NCBI GenBank assembly: GCA_963920765.1
Contig: OY987244.1
Location: forward strand, 26,020,358-26,084,357
DNA: 64,000 nucleotides
Origin: Ulota crispa
Lineage: Eukaryota > Streptophyta > Bryopsida > Orthotrichales > Orthotrichaceae
Reading direction: 5' to 3'
The notes below the pieces were generated by a model. That model made no database searches. It saw nothing but the letters and a program-made list of their open reading frames with translations, and was not told the origin of the DNA. Positions 35,001 to 46,449 of this stretch are shown one piece after another. Within the stretch, counting starts at the first letter, position 1. Every line of letters starts with the position of its first letter. The position numbers and the translations under genes were made by a program.

Positions 35001-38000
35001 TTCAACAAAAACAACCATCTTGGATAGGACTTTAGACTCTTGTTCAAATTTTTAGCACCTTGAAATCAGGGTGCCCATTGGGAACTATGGGAGCGTTGGA
35101 GTCAATGGGCTTGCCCTTTAAGCATACAAAAAGTCACAAACTACTTGGTCCAACTTGTTTGATAAGGTTGGAGAAAAATTAGGCTTTTGAATACAACAAT
35201 AAGTTGAAATTTAATGAACATGAATGAGTATCTTATAGTTTACTTGAATATTCTTATATAACTTGATATTTACTAGGCAACCCTATGTCCAATATGACAA
35301 GCATGGTCAAAATGTTGCACTTGAATAAATACAAGGTTTTGGAAAAATTGCAAAGAACAATCATATATGACCCACAATCCAACGTACCCTTTGAGCAATA
35401 CTAATTTGGCTTTGTCCAGTCAAAGTCTCCATCACCACAATTCCAAATGCATACACGTCACTCTTTGCCGTGAGCATGCCCGTCTCGTGGTACCTGCAAA
35501 TCAAAGGTTTTAGCAAGTGATACTAAACTTGTGTAATTAATGGGTTTTTGAACTATCCAAAACACCATATTAGGCAAATTGGAAATACGGGGGGTCCCAA
35601 TTTGTACGTCACCTGGATTCAAAGAAGTCACCCAAAACCAAATTTGAAGGTATCAAATTCAATTTGAGCCACTAAGATTTTTTCCCTCACAAATTCCTCC
35701 TCTTAGGTGAGGGCATGTGTACAAAAAAAAATGCTAAGCTCAAATGTAGGTGATCACCTGCAACCTACAGAAGTCACAAAATGTACCCTTTTTCCCAGTT
35801 GACCTAATATGGTGTTCCAAGCACTTAGCTAGAAATCTACAAACAAAGGAATACTATCAAATTAGAGAGACGCATTTTGCAAATCAATGCTAACTATTTT
35901 ATATAAGGAACCAATTGTTGACCCAATTCAAGAATCATCAAAATGAATCAATGGGATGAATTTGCTTGAATTCTCAATTTCATTCACCATGCCAATTAAA
36001 TCCCAAGGCTTTATATCAAGAGTTGATTCAATTGGTCAAATTCATGACAAAAATTACATGGTTGCTTCTGTGGCAAGTTTTGAAATTGGACCATTAATTG
36101 AACCCGAGCGCTTCATTTTAGGACATAATCAAATCTTTGACGCAAGTGATGGCATGCTGAAATAGTGAATTGGGCCTGGACCCTACTATGAAGTGACCAT
36201 TTTTTTGTTTTTCTTGTTTTCGGACAAGAAGGCTTACTCCGGATCGAGATAACCGGGAGTTCCCTTGACAATGGTGGTGATGTGAGTAGCGTCCTCTTGA
36301 TCTAAGGCTCGGATTTTGGAAAGCCCAAAATCAGCCACTTTAGCCACCATCTTGGTGGTGAGTAGGATGTTGGTGCTTTTCACATCGCGGTGGATGATGG
36401 ACGGGCAACATTTGTCATGCAGGTACTCCAGCCCTTCACTCACACACTCAACAATTCATCATTAGTCCATCACCAATTGTGAGTTCTAGTTAGAAAAGAA
36501 GTGCTTACCTTTTAAGAAACTGAGAGAACCAGTTTTCATGGGAAACTATTGGCAACTAGTAGACCAATTGAATACATTCCTCACAAACTCATATCAAAAT
36601 CCATCAACAATGACAACATTGTACAACGGTAGAAGAGTCAAACCGTTACAATAAACTTTGAAAACTCATACTACTTGTCCATAAAACGTCCAAATGATGC
36701 CATACTTTGTGCATCAAAATCCTCTCAAATTTGGAGACTATATCAAAATTACAAAAATTCCTCTAAATGATAGAAACCACTCTAAAGTCATAACAGCTAA
36801 AAGCCACATGAGTAATTTCCCTAACGCACTAACAACAAACATGGTCAAGGTTGTTGCAAGAAACACTTGCCAATTATGTCTCAAACAACCTTAAACAGCC
36901 TTAGTATTGGTAGTACTATGAGCTTTTGGAATAATTTTTTTTAAACAAAATAAAATATGGATAATTTGTGAAGCACTTAAAGTAGCACACTGGTGAGAAT
37001 TCAAACCTAGAAAAAAAAAAAAACTTTGAAAGTTATGCACAAAAATAGAGAGACCAAAAACACCAAGAAAAAAGACACTTTGTTTATTGCTTTTAAGAAA
37101 ATAGTAAAAAAACTCAAAAAAATAAACTAAAAATAGTCCATTTTTCCTAACTTGAAGGTGCTCCTTTCCATCAAGATCATTTTTGGGGAAAAATAAATTG
37201 TGTTTAGTGCACTTGCACAAAAGTAGTGCACTTTGAGCACTTGTAGAAGGTGGATATTTTACTATTTTTGAAAAATATTTTGTAGGATTGTGCAACTTTA
37301 GTACAAGAACTTTTTTTGAAATTTGACCTTCAAACTTGCATTTTAGGATCAAAAATAGTACTCAAAACCTCCAAAATGGCCAAAGTAGACACCTCATTGG
37401 GGACTATTTAAAAATAGAAAATTATTTTTATAAATATTCCAAAAATCAAAATTTTATTTTGACTATCACATGTACCTTCAATGCAAATTTCAGTAAGAAA
37501 AAGTCTATAATGCAAGAGTTATAGCCCAAAAACTACCCCAAATACCAAGGGGACAAAAAATAGTACAAGTGCTTCTTGCAATCACCAGTCAACAAACATG
37601 GACAAAAAACATGGACTTGAGGCTTTTCAAAGAGTGGTATAGAAGAAGTAAAAAGTACCTTCGGCAACCTCGAGGAGGATACTTGTTCTCTGTCTCCAGC
37701 TCAGAGGCTGCGCTCTCGCATCCTCGCCTGCAAGCAACAATATTCCATCCCACTAGAGTAAAAGACTGTCACCAATTCAATCCATTCTGCTTAGAAAGTG
37801 ATTATTATACTGATAATCAGAAATTAGACTTCGCTCGGCGGTGGGATCTCAAACCTTGCAATTTCTGCCGCAAATCCCCGCCGCCGAGGTACTCATAAAT
37901 GAGGATCTGATGCCGGCGTGTGCACCGATACCCTAAAAGAGAAACCAGGTACTTGTGATGTACTGTAGACAGCAACTCAATCTGCACACCCCCCACCAGG

Positions 38001-41000
38001 AAGATTGCTTTGCTATTGCACGTCGAAGCTGAATCATTTAAAAAAAAAGTAGTAGGAGGAGGATTATACTGTTTTAATGTAACCATGTTGAAGACGGAGC
38101 TGGAAATAGCTAGCTCTCACCTCATTATAGAACTCTTGCTTGCTTTGACATGACTCGGGTGACAACACTTTGGCAGCAATCTCCTGCCCGTCGGGCAGCT
38201 TGCCGTAGAACACATCCCCAAACCCACCTGAACCAATCTTGTGAGCAAAATTGTCGGTGGATTGCTTGATCTTGCTCTCGGAGTACCACACTTGTGAGAA
38301 TCCTGCTGTTTGCATTTTGCGCTGGAACGCCTTGTCCACTGGGTCCAAAAACTCTACGTGGACGAAGAACCACGCAACACAGTCATGAATGATGTTGGAG
38401 AGTGCTCAGAGACATGCATGGAGTTGCAATTTGGGATTGCAGACACACTGTGGGATTTGATTAAGGGAATTGATATGTGCATTGAGTTTGATATATGCAC
38501 ACCCGGGGTGTAACTTTTAGATATTTACCTTCAACATTTGGAATGTTTGAATTTAGATTTGGTTTTAGAGACCTTGATTTAATCTAAAACCACAAAGGAG
38601 GTTACAATAGAACAATGTCCATTGGAAAAATTTAACTTTTTGTATAGACAAAGAGAAAAGTAATAATTTACCCCTAGTTAAATTTTTCCATTGAATGTTT
38701 TCAATTGTGCTCTCGTTTGTGATTCTAGACTAAATCAAGGTCTCTAAATCCAAATCTGAATTCAAACTTTCTAAATCCAACTTGTCAGTGAAAAATATCT
38801 AAAATTTAGACCCCTCGTATGCATATATCAAACCCCGGGTATGCACTTATCAATTCCCTTGATTAATCTCTAGAATAGCATGAAGTTCTTTTTGCCTATT
38901 CTGGTGCAGTATCATTCAACGTCAATATGTACCTTAGAGAGGACCATCTCAGGGAGTTGGAAGCCATCAGTATACCTGATCCTCCATTTAACTAAATATT
39001 GACTTTCCAACGTTCATAAGTTACGGTCCAAAAATTGCTTTGGTTTGCAAAACACTTGGAGATGCTTGCAAAACACCGAGAGATGTCCAAATTGGAAGAC
39101 ATGCAGAAACTTCAGGAAAAAAATACACAAAAGCTAGAGAAATTTCCGCTGTACTGTACAGGTATAGAAAATGCAGAATTCGAGGGCTTGGTCTAACGCC
39201 ATATTCATTAAATTGGGAAAATCAGGTTCCCAAGTTGTACTTCACCTTAAACCTACTATTTCTCCCTAAACCGTTTAAATAAACCGTTTAAATAAAGATA
39301 TCAGATTTGATATGCGCCATTGAGATTTTATCCCTCACAAATTCCTCCTCTCAGGTGAAGACATGTGTACCCAAAAAAATGCTGTTGAAACCTAAAACTT
39401 GGTTTAAGGTGATCACCTTAAACCTAGTTTATTCCCAAAATGGGCGTTTCTTCCCAAATTAATGAATATGACGTTGTCTATGTCGAGTAGTTATATGAGC
39501 AAGACTTGCTTAAAGTGTGAAAAAATGAGGTACAGGGTAGTAAGGGAAGAAAGGGGAATATTATAGGTTTGAATGGAAGATGCTTACTGTCTCGTGCGTA
39601 GCAGAACCAGAATACCGAGCCTGCTGCAAGCAGAAACAACACGCCACTGATCACTCCCACCACAATCCACCACCAAGCGGTGGAGTTGCTGGAGCTTTTT
39701 CCTGCAGCGCTGCTCCAAAGCTGCGTGTTGGAGTCCAAGATGTCACACACAACCAGGTATCCGCCACGGTCGTCGTTCAGCTTCAGAGCCCAGTTCACGC
39801 CAGGGTCGCCCGCTGGAGTGCTGCTCCAGTATACCGTCCCCGCCGTTCCGTTGCTTTTCACCTGCAAGCGGCCGTTTGGCTGCAACACCAGCTGACAGCT
39901 ATGGCGAGCTTGCGACGTGTTGGAAAGCCCCGGTGGTTCCCAGATCACCTGAATTAGAAAACTCCCAATTAAAATTTAACTTTTTTCTGAGCAAAAGATG
40001 TCATAATTCAGGCAAAATCTCAGAACAGGGAGCTCAACAAAGTGCCTCGCATACCATTCACCCTGCAACTTACTCTGTCTTGTGCACGTTGCAGTGTTTT
40101 CTTTCTACATTGGGAGGATTGAAGCTGTTCGTCTGGGCTAAGTTTAGTTCAAGAAAATTCCCTTTGTAGAGAGGGCTAATTTTTTACCACCATAGCTCCC
40201 TTGGTCACCACGTTAGTACCCTGGTAATAATTTGCACCATTATCCGCCCAGTGTAATTTCCGAAAATCCCCGTGCCAGTAAGTTTATCAGCAGTAATGCA
40301 GGGTTGCCCTGTATTTTGCTCATTAAAGTGGAGCGTCTAGAAAAGGATTCTCGACTAGGAAATAGACCCATTAAGACGCCTGTCTGGAATTCGACTAGTT
40401 CGAGACACGCATCTGAAAGTTCAGCTCAATTCTAAAGACAGATTGTAGGGCCCTGTAGTTTCAGGTGCACAACAAATGCTCATTGGAGAAAGCACGAGAA
40501 CGGCAATGACAAGGAGAGCAACTAAACCCGTTACATGAAACCTCACTAAGAATGTTGTAAGAAACGTGCGGACCTAACGCATTGAAGTGACATTAGTGGT
40601 GTTGTGATAATGCATTAGAACAATAGGAGGATGCCATTCCGATGCGTTCTATAGTAAATAATGCTATGATAGCAAGCAACCGGCTCCTACTTGTGGAAAG
40701 TCTCAATTTTCGCTATTTTAGCTTCACATTTCGGCACACCAATAGACATGCCCAAAACTTCCAACATGAGAAGGTTATTGCGGCCTGGCAAAGACCATAG
40801 ATTTCAGTTTTTGAAGGGAGATCGAGCCACTTGGCCACTTCATTTCAGGCGATTGAAAAATTTGCCAATTCTGTGAACATAGTGCTAAATACGATATTCA
40901 TTAATTTGGGAAATGGCAATTCCCAATTTGTATGTCTCCTTAATCTGAAATTCTCATCTTAATCTTGTTTGGCACGCCTGTGAGAAAACAATTGATATTT

Positions 41001-41899
41001 TACAGATACTTTACAGATGACAGATGTCTAGATCTGAATTAGTCATGAAGAAGTGGAAATAAAATGGGTGTAGCATGAAATGAAAATGTGGCCAGAAGTC
41101 CCAAAATGTGCTGGAATTCCCAAATTAATGAATATCTTGTTGCTACCTGCTTCACAGTGTTGTTCTCGGGCCAAATCTCCTGGAGGTTCAGAGTGCAGTC
41201 AGGTGAGAGGACGAGGTGGAACCTCCCGCCGGACGATTCTAACCGGTGGCCCTGATTGAGGAAGTAGTCGGCCGGCAAGTAAGGGAAGCCGTTGAGGGAG
41301 ATGTTCGGTTTCCACGCATCCTCGGGCGGAAATGGGTAAGCCAAGTTAGGAGTTAAATTGGTGGAAGCATTGGTCGACACAGGAGCTGGTGCAGGAGCAG
41401 CTCCAGGGACGATTGGATCAAGTTGTGTAGGCATGGAAAGCTTTGAGGAGTCCGGTCCATACATGGTGAGCTGGCCATCACTTCCAAGCACCACGAATCT
41501 ATGCGTGCTGTTGACGTAGCCATTGGACGCTGTTTCTGAAGCCCATAGAGCCGTGGTTGCTTCGGGGATGTAGGTACCATTCCAAGTGTAGACCACAAAG
41601 TTGCCGTCGCTTTGTATATCGAGGTAGCAGTTCCAGTTCGTCGACGGACCTGTGGGCTGGGCTAAAGTCCAGTTAGTTTTGCTGAGTGCTGTCGGTCCCT
41701 TGTATGAGTAGAGAATGCAATCTGGCTGCATCACGAGGTAGATATTACCGGAAGCATTCAGGTACCGATTTGCCGGCACCTTCATCCGGTCGATTCCGTT
41801 GGGCCCGCTTACCATCACTCTCACAGCTACCCCTCTTGGCATCCATGCGGTTGCAGCTATTGTTACGACAAGTGTCACTAGCGCTACCACTTCATGCAT
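29062..41899 (-). CDS. Bulb-type-lectin receptor-like kinase, copy 1 (736 aa, intact)
   Basis: Nine exons, all GT-AG and in phase: 41899-41147, 39948-39588, 38353-38121, 37981-37855, 37727-37659, 36433-36238, 35493-35388, 33705-33556 and 29277-29062, totalling 2,211 nt. Residues 1-27 look like a signal peptide. Residues ~28-330 hold bulb-type (mannose-binding-like) lectin repeats, seen in [24 protein letters not shown] and [13 protein letters not shown], with many N-glycosylation sites. The single membrane span is ~342-367. The kinase domain starts near 410: [11 protein letters not shown] loop, Lys433 (AAKVL), Glu449, HRDVKSTN (529-536), DFG (549-551) and GTPGYLDPE. All catalytic residues are present, so it is probably an active Ser/Thr kinase at the plasma membrane that senses an unknown carbohydrate or glycoprotein. 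There is no S-locus or PAN domain, and the kinase resembles the LRR-I/malectin-type group rather than G-type lectin kinases. Introns are filled with MITEs. The start is the first methionine before the hydrophobic leader. Confidence 0.88.
29373..29683. repeat. Foldback MITE C2 (311 bp) in the last intron of kinase 1
   Basis: Ends GGGAAAATTTCATGGATACC and its inverse, with arms that pair over most of the length. The flanking 9-mers TTAAATGTT and TTGAATGTT match at 8 of 9 bases, as expected for a Mutator-like target duplication. The element lies about 95 bp from the acceptor of the last exon (29277). Confidence 0.8.
30117..30522. repeat. Foldback MITE D1 (406 bp)
   Basis: Ends GGGAATTGATATG / CATATCAATTCCC, same arm order as the element at 11612. 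Flanks TTTAGGAAT and TTTAAGGAT suggest a decayed 8-9 bp duplication. Confidence 0.75.
31135..31460. repeat. TA-inserting MITE E1 (326 bp)
   Basis: Ends AGGTAGGAGGCTCATAA and TGAGCCTCCTACCT. TA lies on both sides. The matching point in the duplicate (54456-54457) has a single TA with the flanks joined, so insertion followed the duplication and TA was duplicated, as for Tc1/mariner elements. Related copies at 48835 and 49613. Confidence 0.85.
32780..33214. repeat. Foldback MITE D2 (435 bp)
   Basis: Ends GGGAATTGATATATG and inverse with paired arms. It carries an extra short tandem of 'tttgttatatgtacac' near the left end, shared with the half copy at 17825. Confidence 0.7.
33837..34093. repeat. 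Family B MITE, copy B1 (257 bp)
   Basis: Ends AACACCATATTTGTTAAATT and inverse; interior shares 'ggtgatcacct' and 'gtgaggga' blocks with the other five copies. The duplicate (near 56505-56515) lacks it. In the intron between kinase exons 7 and 8, about 130 bp from exon 8. Confidence 0.8.
35561..35816. repeat. Family B MITE, copy B2 (256 bp), CCAA target
   Basis: Ends AACACCATATT / AATATGGTGTT, flanked on both sides by CCAA (35557-35560, 35817-35820). The duplicate has a single CCAA at 58956-58959, a clean pre-insertion site. In kinase intron 6, ~70 bp from exon 7. Confidence 0.88.
38465..38858. repeat. Foldback MITE D3 (394 bp), 8-bp duplication
   Basis: Ends GGGAATTGATATGTG and inverse, flanked by TTGATTAA on both sides. 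The duplicate (about 61295-61305) lacks it. In kinase 1 intron 2. Confidence 0.8.
39195..39475. repeat. Family B MITE, copy B3 (281 bp), GTCT target
   Basis: Ends AACGCCATATTCATTAAATT and inverse, flanked by GTCT on both sides. The duplicate has a single GTCC at 61977-61980 in the matching place. In kinase 1 intron 2. Confidence 0.85.
40888..41141. repeat. Family B MITE, copy B4 (254 bp), at the exon-1 splice donor
   Basis: Flanked by GCTA on both sides (40884-40887, 41142-41145). Exon 1 of kinase 1 ends at 41147, so the duplicated tetramer (TAGC on the minus strand) forms intron bases 2-5 of the donor and the element follows directly. Donor bases 6 onward are transposon sequence. Confidence 0.88.
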
Positions 41900-43524
41900 C
41901 CTGCTCGTCTTCCACTACGTCTTGCCTATGGAGGCTAGAAATTTTGTCGCTTGCAATCACGAGAAATTCCAACATGCTCCACCGAGGCACAACATCCTCG
42001 CAAGGTATCTAGGCTAAATCCCACGGACTTCGCAGATCTGTAACCGGTTGATATCGATACACCACGAGACCAGATCTTCCAGTTCACACATTCTGCTACC
42101 ACCACATCATGCTCCACTACGACGTCACGTGCCAGCATACATCTCTGAGTAAAAACTTAGAAACATGCACAAGTTGACGAAGAGCCTACAGCAGCAAACC
42201 AGCGATTGAACAACGAATCCCGTCCCAGAATTCAGTGCACACCATCACCAGATTCATGTCAAAATGGTGCGATGGATTTAGATGAAACTTTCACGATTTC
42301 CTCGCCAGGTATGAGATATGGTGTTAGAAATCAAGCTGGCAAACACAAGCTCCTCGAACGTCAAATATTCGGTTAAGCCATGGATCGAGTCTGGACCCAG
42401 CACAGGCGCGGCTTCTAGAACCTACACCAAATAGTGCATTTAGGTTGCTTCAGACTATTTGTTGACCATGCTTGGATTTGACATGGTTTACAACTTGTTA
42501 ATTTATTTTCGGCACCTTTGTAGTGGTTGCAAGGTCATTGTTTTTTGGTATGAAAACCATTTTACAATAGTAAAAGTGTAAGATAAGAGAAATTAGTGTG
42601 GTGCAACCTAAATGCACTATTTGGTGTAGATGAGATAGTCGATCTGTTCGAAATGTCAAAAGATGATCCGACGATGTTTGGAGACAGATGACATATTTGA
42701 TTGAATTTGAACAACAATGAGCTTGTGTGTCTTGAGGACTTCTGAATAAGAGCATTTCCATCAGTGGCTTTGGCTTGCTCAAAGTGGATGAAAAGTAGCC
42801 AGGCCCCTCTCAGGCCACGCTCAAACTCTCTTATTTGGCAAGTTTAGCAAGCCACTCTTCAAACTACTACTCATGCACTATTCACCCTACTTCTGTAGGT
42901 AAGTGATCAACTACTTATTTATGGGTGTCTTGGAAAGTTAGGCTACCTTTTCAAAAAGCATGGGTGGAGATTGGGAGCCTTCAGGCCTACCCAAACCAGA
43001 TGAAAAACTTTGAGCGAGTCGGAACCAGTGGAGATGCTCTAAGAATATTGTGAATGTTGTGAATGGTCGACGAGAGTGTATGGACAACACAACTTGACCT
43101 CAACTTGGACATTGTCAAGTTGGTGGTAATCTCATGCCCAGTGTCGTCGATGAACGCCACCAACGAGGGAGAAGAGTGGCGTAGCATGCCGATGGTCACT
43201 GATTCGCTCCGATGAATCCTAAAGCTTCTACTGGTGTACCACTGTACCTGCGTGCATTACTTTTCAGAAATGGATGAAACCATCCTTGCTTGAGAGCTGA
43301 CTGGATGGTACGACGAGCAGCTGTTTGATCGATTCCTTGGTTGAGCTTGTAGTGTAATATTCAAATACTTGTTTTTACCGACTGTTTGAAAGATGTAAAC
43401 TCTCCAGGCTTTGAGTGCCCCCTATTACTGCAATGGGGCTTGCTATCATATGCACTGTTCAGACTCTAATATTGTCTGATTCAATTCTCTGGATTCCACT
43501 ACTATCCCTGGATATTTCAAGAGG
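41900..43524. promoter_or_regulatory. Upstream region of receptor-kinase copy 1
   Basis: About 1.6 kb upstream of the predicted start at 41899, more G+C-rich than surrounding repeats up to about 42420. No recognisable gene. No core promoter element can be named with confidence, so this is a positional call only. Confidence 0.3.
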
Positions 43525-43626
43525 TTAACGACCATTTTCCCCTCGGGGGACAAATAGGATTTTGGGCATGTACATGTAGTTAAAAACTTATTATTTGTTA
43601 AACTGAGAAAAAGCTTGAATATTGGG

Positions 43627-43690
43627 ACTTTTTAGTTTTTTAGTTTTTAAGATATTTTACTTTTTAGTTTTTTAGTTTTTAAGATATTTT
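43627..43690. repeat. 32-bp tandem repeat, 2 units
   Basis: An A/T-rich unit containing TTTTTAGTTTTTTAGTTTTT then AAGATATTTT is repeated twice without change. Confidence 0.85.
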
Positions 43691-43797
43691 AGGTGATTTA
43701 GAGTGACTGTTATAATCATTTCTTCAAGATCTTACATCAATTGATGAAATAACTTACATTCATGATGAAATATCTTACAAGAATTATCAAAGAACTC

Positions 43798-44125
43798 AAT
43801 GAGATATTCATTAACCCTTGAACGCCCAGGGTTTTCGAAAATACATTGAAGATGCTTTTAGTCCTCTGGGACGTTCAGGGGTTAATTTGGGACAAAACAT
43901 TCATTTTGGGACTTTTGAAAATTTGGGAAGATTGGAGTGATCACCCTAAACCAGGCCCCTTTGGTACACTTGTCCTCACCTGAGAGGAGGAATTTGTGAG
44001 GGAAAAAATCTTAGTGGCTCAAACTGAACTTGATATTTTTGAATATATTTTGAGGAAACTATTTTGGATTGAGGTGGAGTTCAAAATGGGACCCACATAA
44101 TTCCCAAATTAATGAATATCCTGTT
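43798..44125. repeat. Family B MITE, copy B5, ACTC target, carrying a 67-bp TTAA element
   Basis: Ends AATGAGATATTCATTAA and GAATATCCTGTT with ACTC on both sides (43794-43797, 44126-44129). Its conserved internal TTAA, present singly in sister copies (for example 40901-40904), is duplicated around the 67-bp insert. Confidence 0.85.
43815..43881. repeat. 67-bp TTAA-flanked mini-element
   Basis: Starts CCCTTGAACGCCCAGGG and ends ACGTTCAGGGG between two TTAA copies, inside B5. It resembles the 72-bp element at 49203-49274. It is little more than two inverted ends joined. Confidence 0.85.
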
Positions 44126-44182
44126 ACTCACTTCAAATCATCAAAATATTCTCACAAATGCAAAATTTAGTGTTCCCAAAAT

Positions 44183-44225
44183 ACGCTTGGGGAAAGTGTT
44201 TTTCCCAATTTAATGAATAACGCGT
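44183..44225. repeat. Isolated family B right end
   Basis: The stretch ending TTTAATGAATAACGCGTT resembles the right terminus of family B, with no matching left end nearby. Confidence 0.4.
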
Positions 44226-45162
44226 TTAAAATACTTTGTGTGATATTTTGAAACTTTTATGAAAGATGGGGAATTCATAGACCAATGTGAGCATCTAAAT
44301 ATTTCTTCATTTGGACATTTATTGAAGAAGTTATGCAAGAATGGAATAAAAACTGTAGAAAGAAGGGCAGTTCAGCCAAAACCTCTCTTTTGTAAGTGGG
44401 TGTTGACTCCAAAGAAGATTAGCGACTCATTAGCCCTTCCTGGCACAAGATGTAGTCACTTGAGCAAAGGAGAGTGGAGTGGGAGGAGCTTGTCGTGGGG
44501 GACTCCCAACCTTCCATTCTATATGTCCCTTGTAAAATTTGATACTTTTATTTTTAAAAAGGTTTATGTATTTATTATTTAAATACTTTTTTTCCAAACT
44601 GTAGTGGGCTAATAGCCCTTGCTTTTTGCTATTTAGAATTTAGACTAATATAATTCAAGTTTTTGAATTTTACATAAATCCTCCAATTTTGCTTAGTGTA
44701 CTTGCAAATTTCAAGACCTTTTGACATTCAAATTTTTTTCAAAGTATGTTTCACACCTCCAATTCATTTGAAAAATATGTCACACAAACCTAACTTGGTT
44801 TTCTACATGGATAAAATAAACCTCAACTTTGAGTAGAGCAAGGTTTGTGCTATAATAGTGGTCAAAAGCTTTTGAAATTTTTAGGCAACAAGGAAGAAGG
44901 AAGATAACTGTTTTTCTTCACTTCAAATGTTGATACTTGAGTCCTCACCATCTGAAATGACTTTTCTTGTCCCTACAACTCTACAAGTACCTCTCATAGT
45001 GGAAAGGATCATACAATTGGATTTTCAAAAAAATAAAATAATCTAAATTTGTACTCATTCCCCCCAAAATGGTAGTTTTCAGTGATTTTCACAAAAAGGG
45101 GCTTAGTCCTTTAAGGGGTAAACCAAGTTCCAAGATGATATTATTGTACTTAAGTAACTTAA

Positions 45163-45902
45163 CCCTTGAAGGTCCAAATCAACATTTTTTTGGCTACATA
45201 GCAATTCTGGGTAGTTCTCTATTAATGGATTTTTTGTTTCTTTTCTTTGAAGTTTTCATATGATGTGTGCAAGGAGTAGCTTTAAGGTCCAACAACTTTC
45301 ATAACTTTTGACTACATGGTTAATAACCTATTGCATGAGATGTAGTTTTTGTTATTAGGCAAGTAGTTTGAGGCTTTGAGTAGCTCAATTAAAAAAAAAA
45401 TTACACTTGAAAAATGATGATTTGAAAATGTTTCTTTAAATTTGTCTACATGTAGTAGTGGAAGCTTTCAATCATCCAATTTTGGTAAATGAGATGAAAG
45501 TTATGATTTTTTTAGTTTGCAGGTAGGTATGGTTGCAAGATACTCCATACTTACATGTAGCTAAAACTTCTCACAACTTTCATCTTATTAATCAAAATTG
45601 AATAGTTAATATCCTACTATTTATATACAAATCTAAAGGAGCAATTTCATTTTATTTTAAATGTAATTCTCTAAAAAGTTTTTTGGGTTGCCTAGGCTGC
45701 CCAACAATAAAAGAAAACTACATATCATGCAATAAATTTTGAACCCTGTAGTCAAAAGTTGAGAAAATTGTTGGACCTTAAAGCTACTCCTCAAAATCTC
45801 AAACCTGTCTTGTGTGAAAATTTCAAAGAACAAAATAAAAATCCATTTGAATTGCCCAAAATTGCTATGTTCCAAAAAAAACGCTGTTTGGGCATTTAGA
45901 GG
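45163..45902. repeat. TTAA-family element K2 (740 bp)
   Basis: TTAA at 45159-45162 and 45903-45906. Ends CCCTTGAAGGTCCAAA and TTTGGGCATTTAGAGG. The interior near 45540-45680 is related to K1. Confidence 0.75.
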
Positions 45903-46139
45903 TTAATCAAGTATGAACTCTTCTTGTATATATGAACTATGAGTATAATTATGGACTTTGCAAAATGTTGTGAGAATTTTCAATGTTTAGAAAAAATAAG
46001 GTAAAGTGATGTGAGGTCACTCACTGTTTGCGCAAAACATTGAAAAAAAATACCAGTTCATAGGCAAAACAACAAAAGATTGTCGGAGCTTTCTCTAGAT
46101 TATTTATTCATAGTTTTTGCAGGGTTCATATTTGATTAA

Positions 46140-46449
46140 GGGAAAATTTCATGAATATTCATGAAGTTGGCAATATTTTCATAGATACTCGACTTACTTT
46201 TTCAGGAATTTCACAAATGCCCTTGGACCAAAAAATTGGGCGTTCGTTTTGTTGTGCATGCCACTTCCTTTTTCCTTGTAAGCACGCTGTTTTTTTTGTT
46301 TCACTACATTTCTTTCTTCAACATTGGTCATGAAGAAAGTACAAGCACAACAAATAAATGTTGGGCCAAAGGTATCTGTGAAATTTCTCAAAAAGCAGGG
46401 ATATCCATAAAAACATTGCAAATTTCAGTGGTATCCATGAAATTTTCCC
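46140..46449. repeat. Foldback MITE C3 (310 bp), 9-bp duplication
   Basis: Ends GGGAAAATTTCATGAATA and inverse, flanked by TTTGATTAA and TTTAATTAA (8 of 9 match). Confidence 0.8.

Larger units (their letters stand above)
28076..40880 (-). repeat. Segmental duplication, copy 1
   Basis: This block is collinear with 51041-64000: all eight shared exons, most intron sequence and the region downstream of the stop correspond in order and orientation. Differences are mainly insertions of MITEs in one copy or the other. The block contains receptor-kinase copy 1 except its first exon, whose partner would lie just beyond the window. Confidence 0.9.
43529..45118. repeat. TTAA-family element A3, interrupted (~1.6 kb)
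   Basis: Begins after TTAA (43525-43528) with sequence shared with A1/A2 ('ggacaaataggattttgggcatgtac'-type block split here as GGACAAATAGGATTTTGGGC). A1/A2-like sequence resumes at about 44224, and it ends CCTTTAAGGGG at about 45118. Between lie a 32-bp tandem (43627-43690) and family B copy B5. A plus ORF at 44259-44582 is element interior. Confidence 0.6.

Noticed and set aside
36891..37352. 153-codon minus ORF in a kinase intron as an extra exon
   Set aside because: It lies between exons 5 and 6, which join in phase without it. It is low in complexity (Phe/Leu/Lys-rich) and not conserved in copy 2.
39580..39957. Plus-strand ORF of 125 codons (and its copy at 62674-63099)
   Set aside because: Antisense of kinase exon 2, present in both duplicates only because the exon is conserved.
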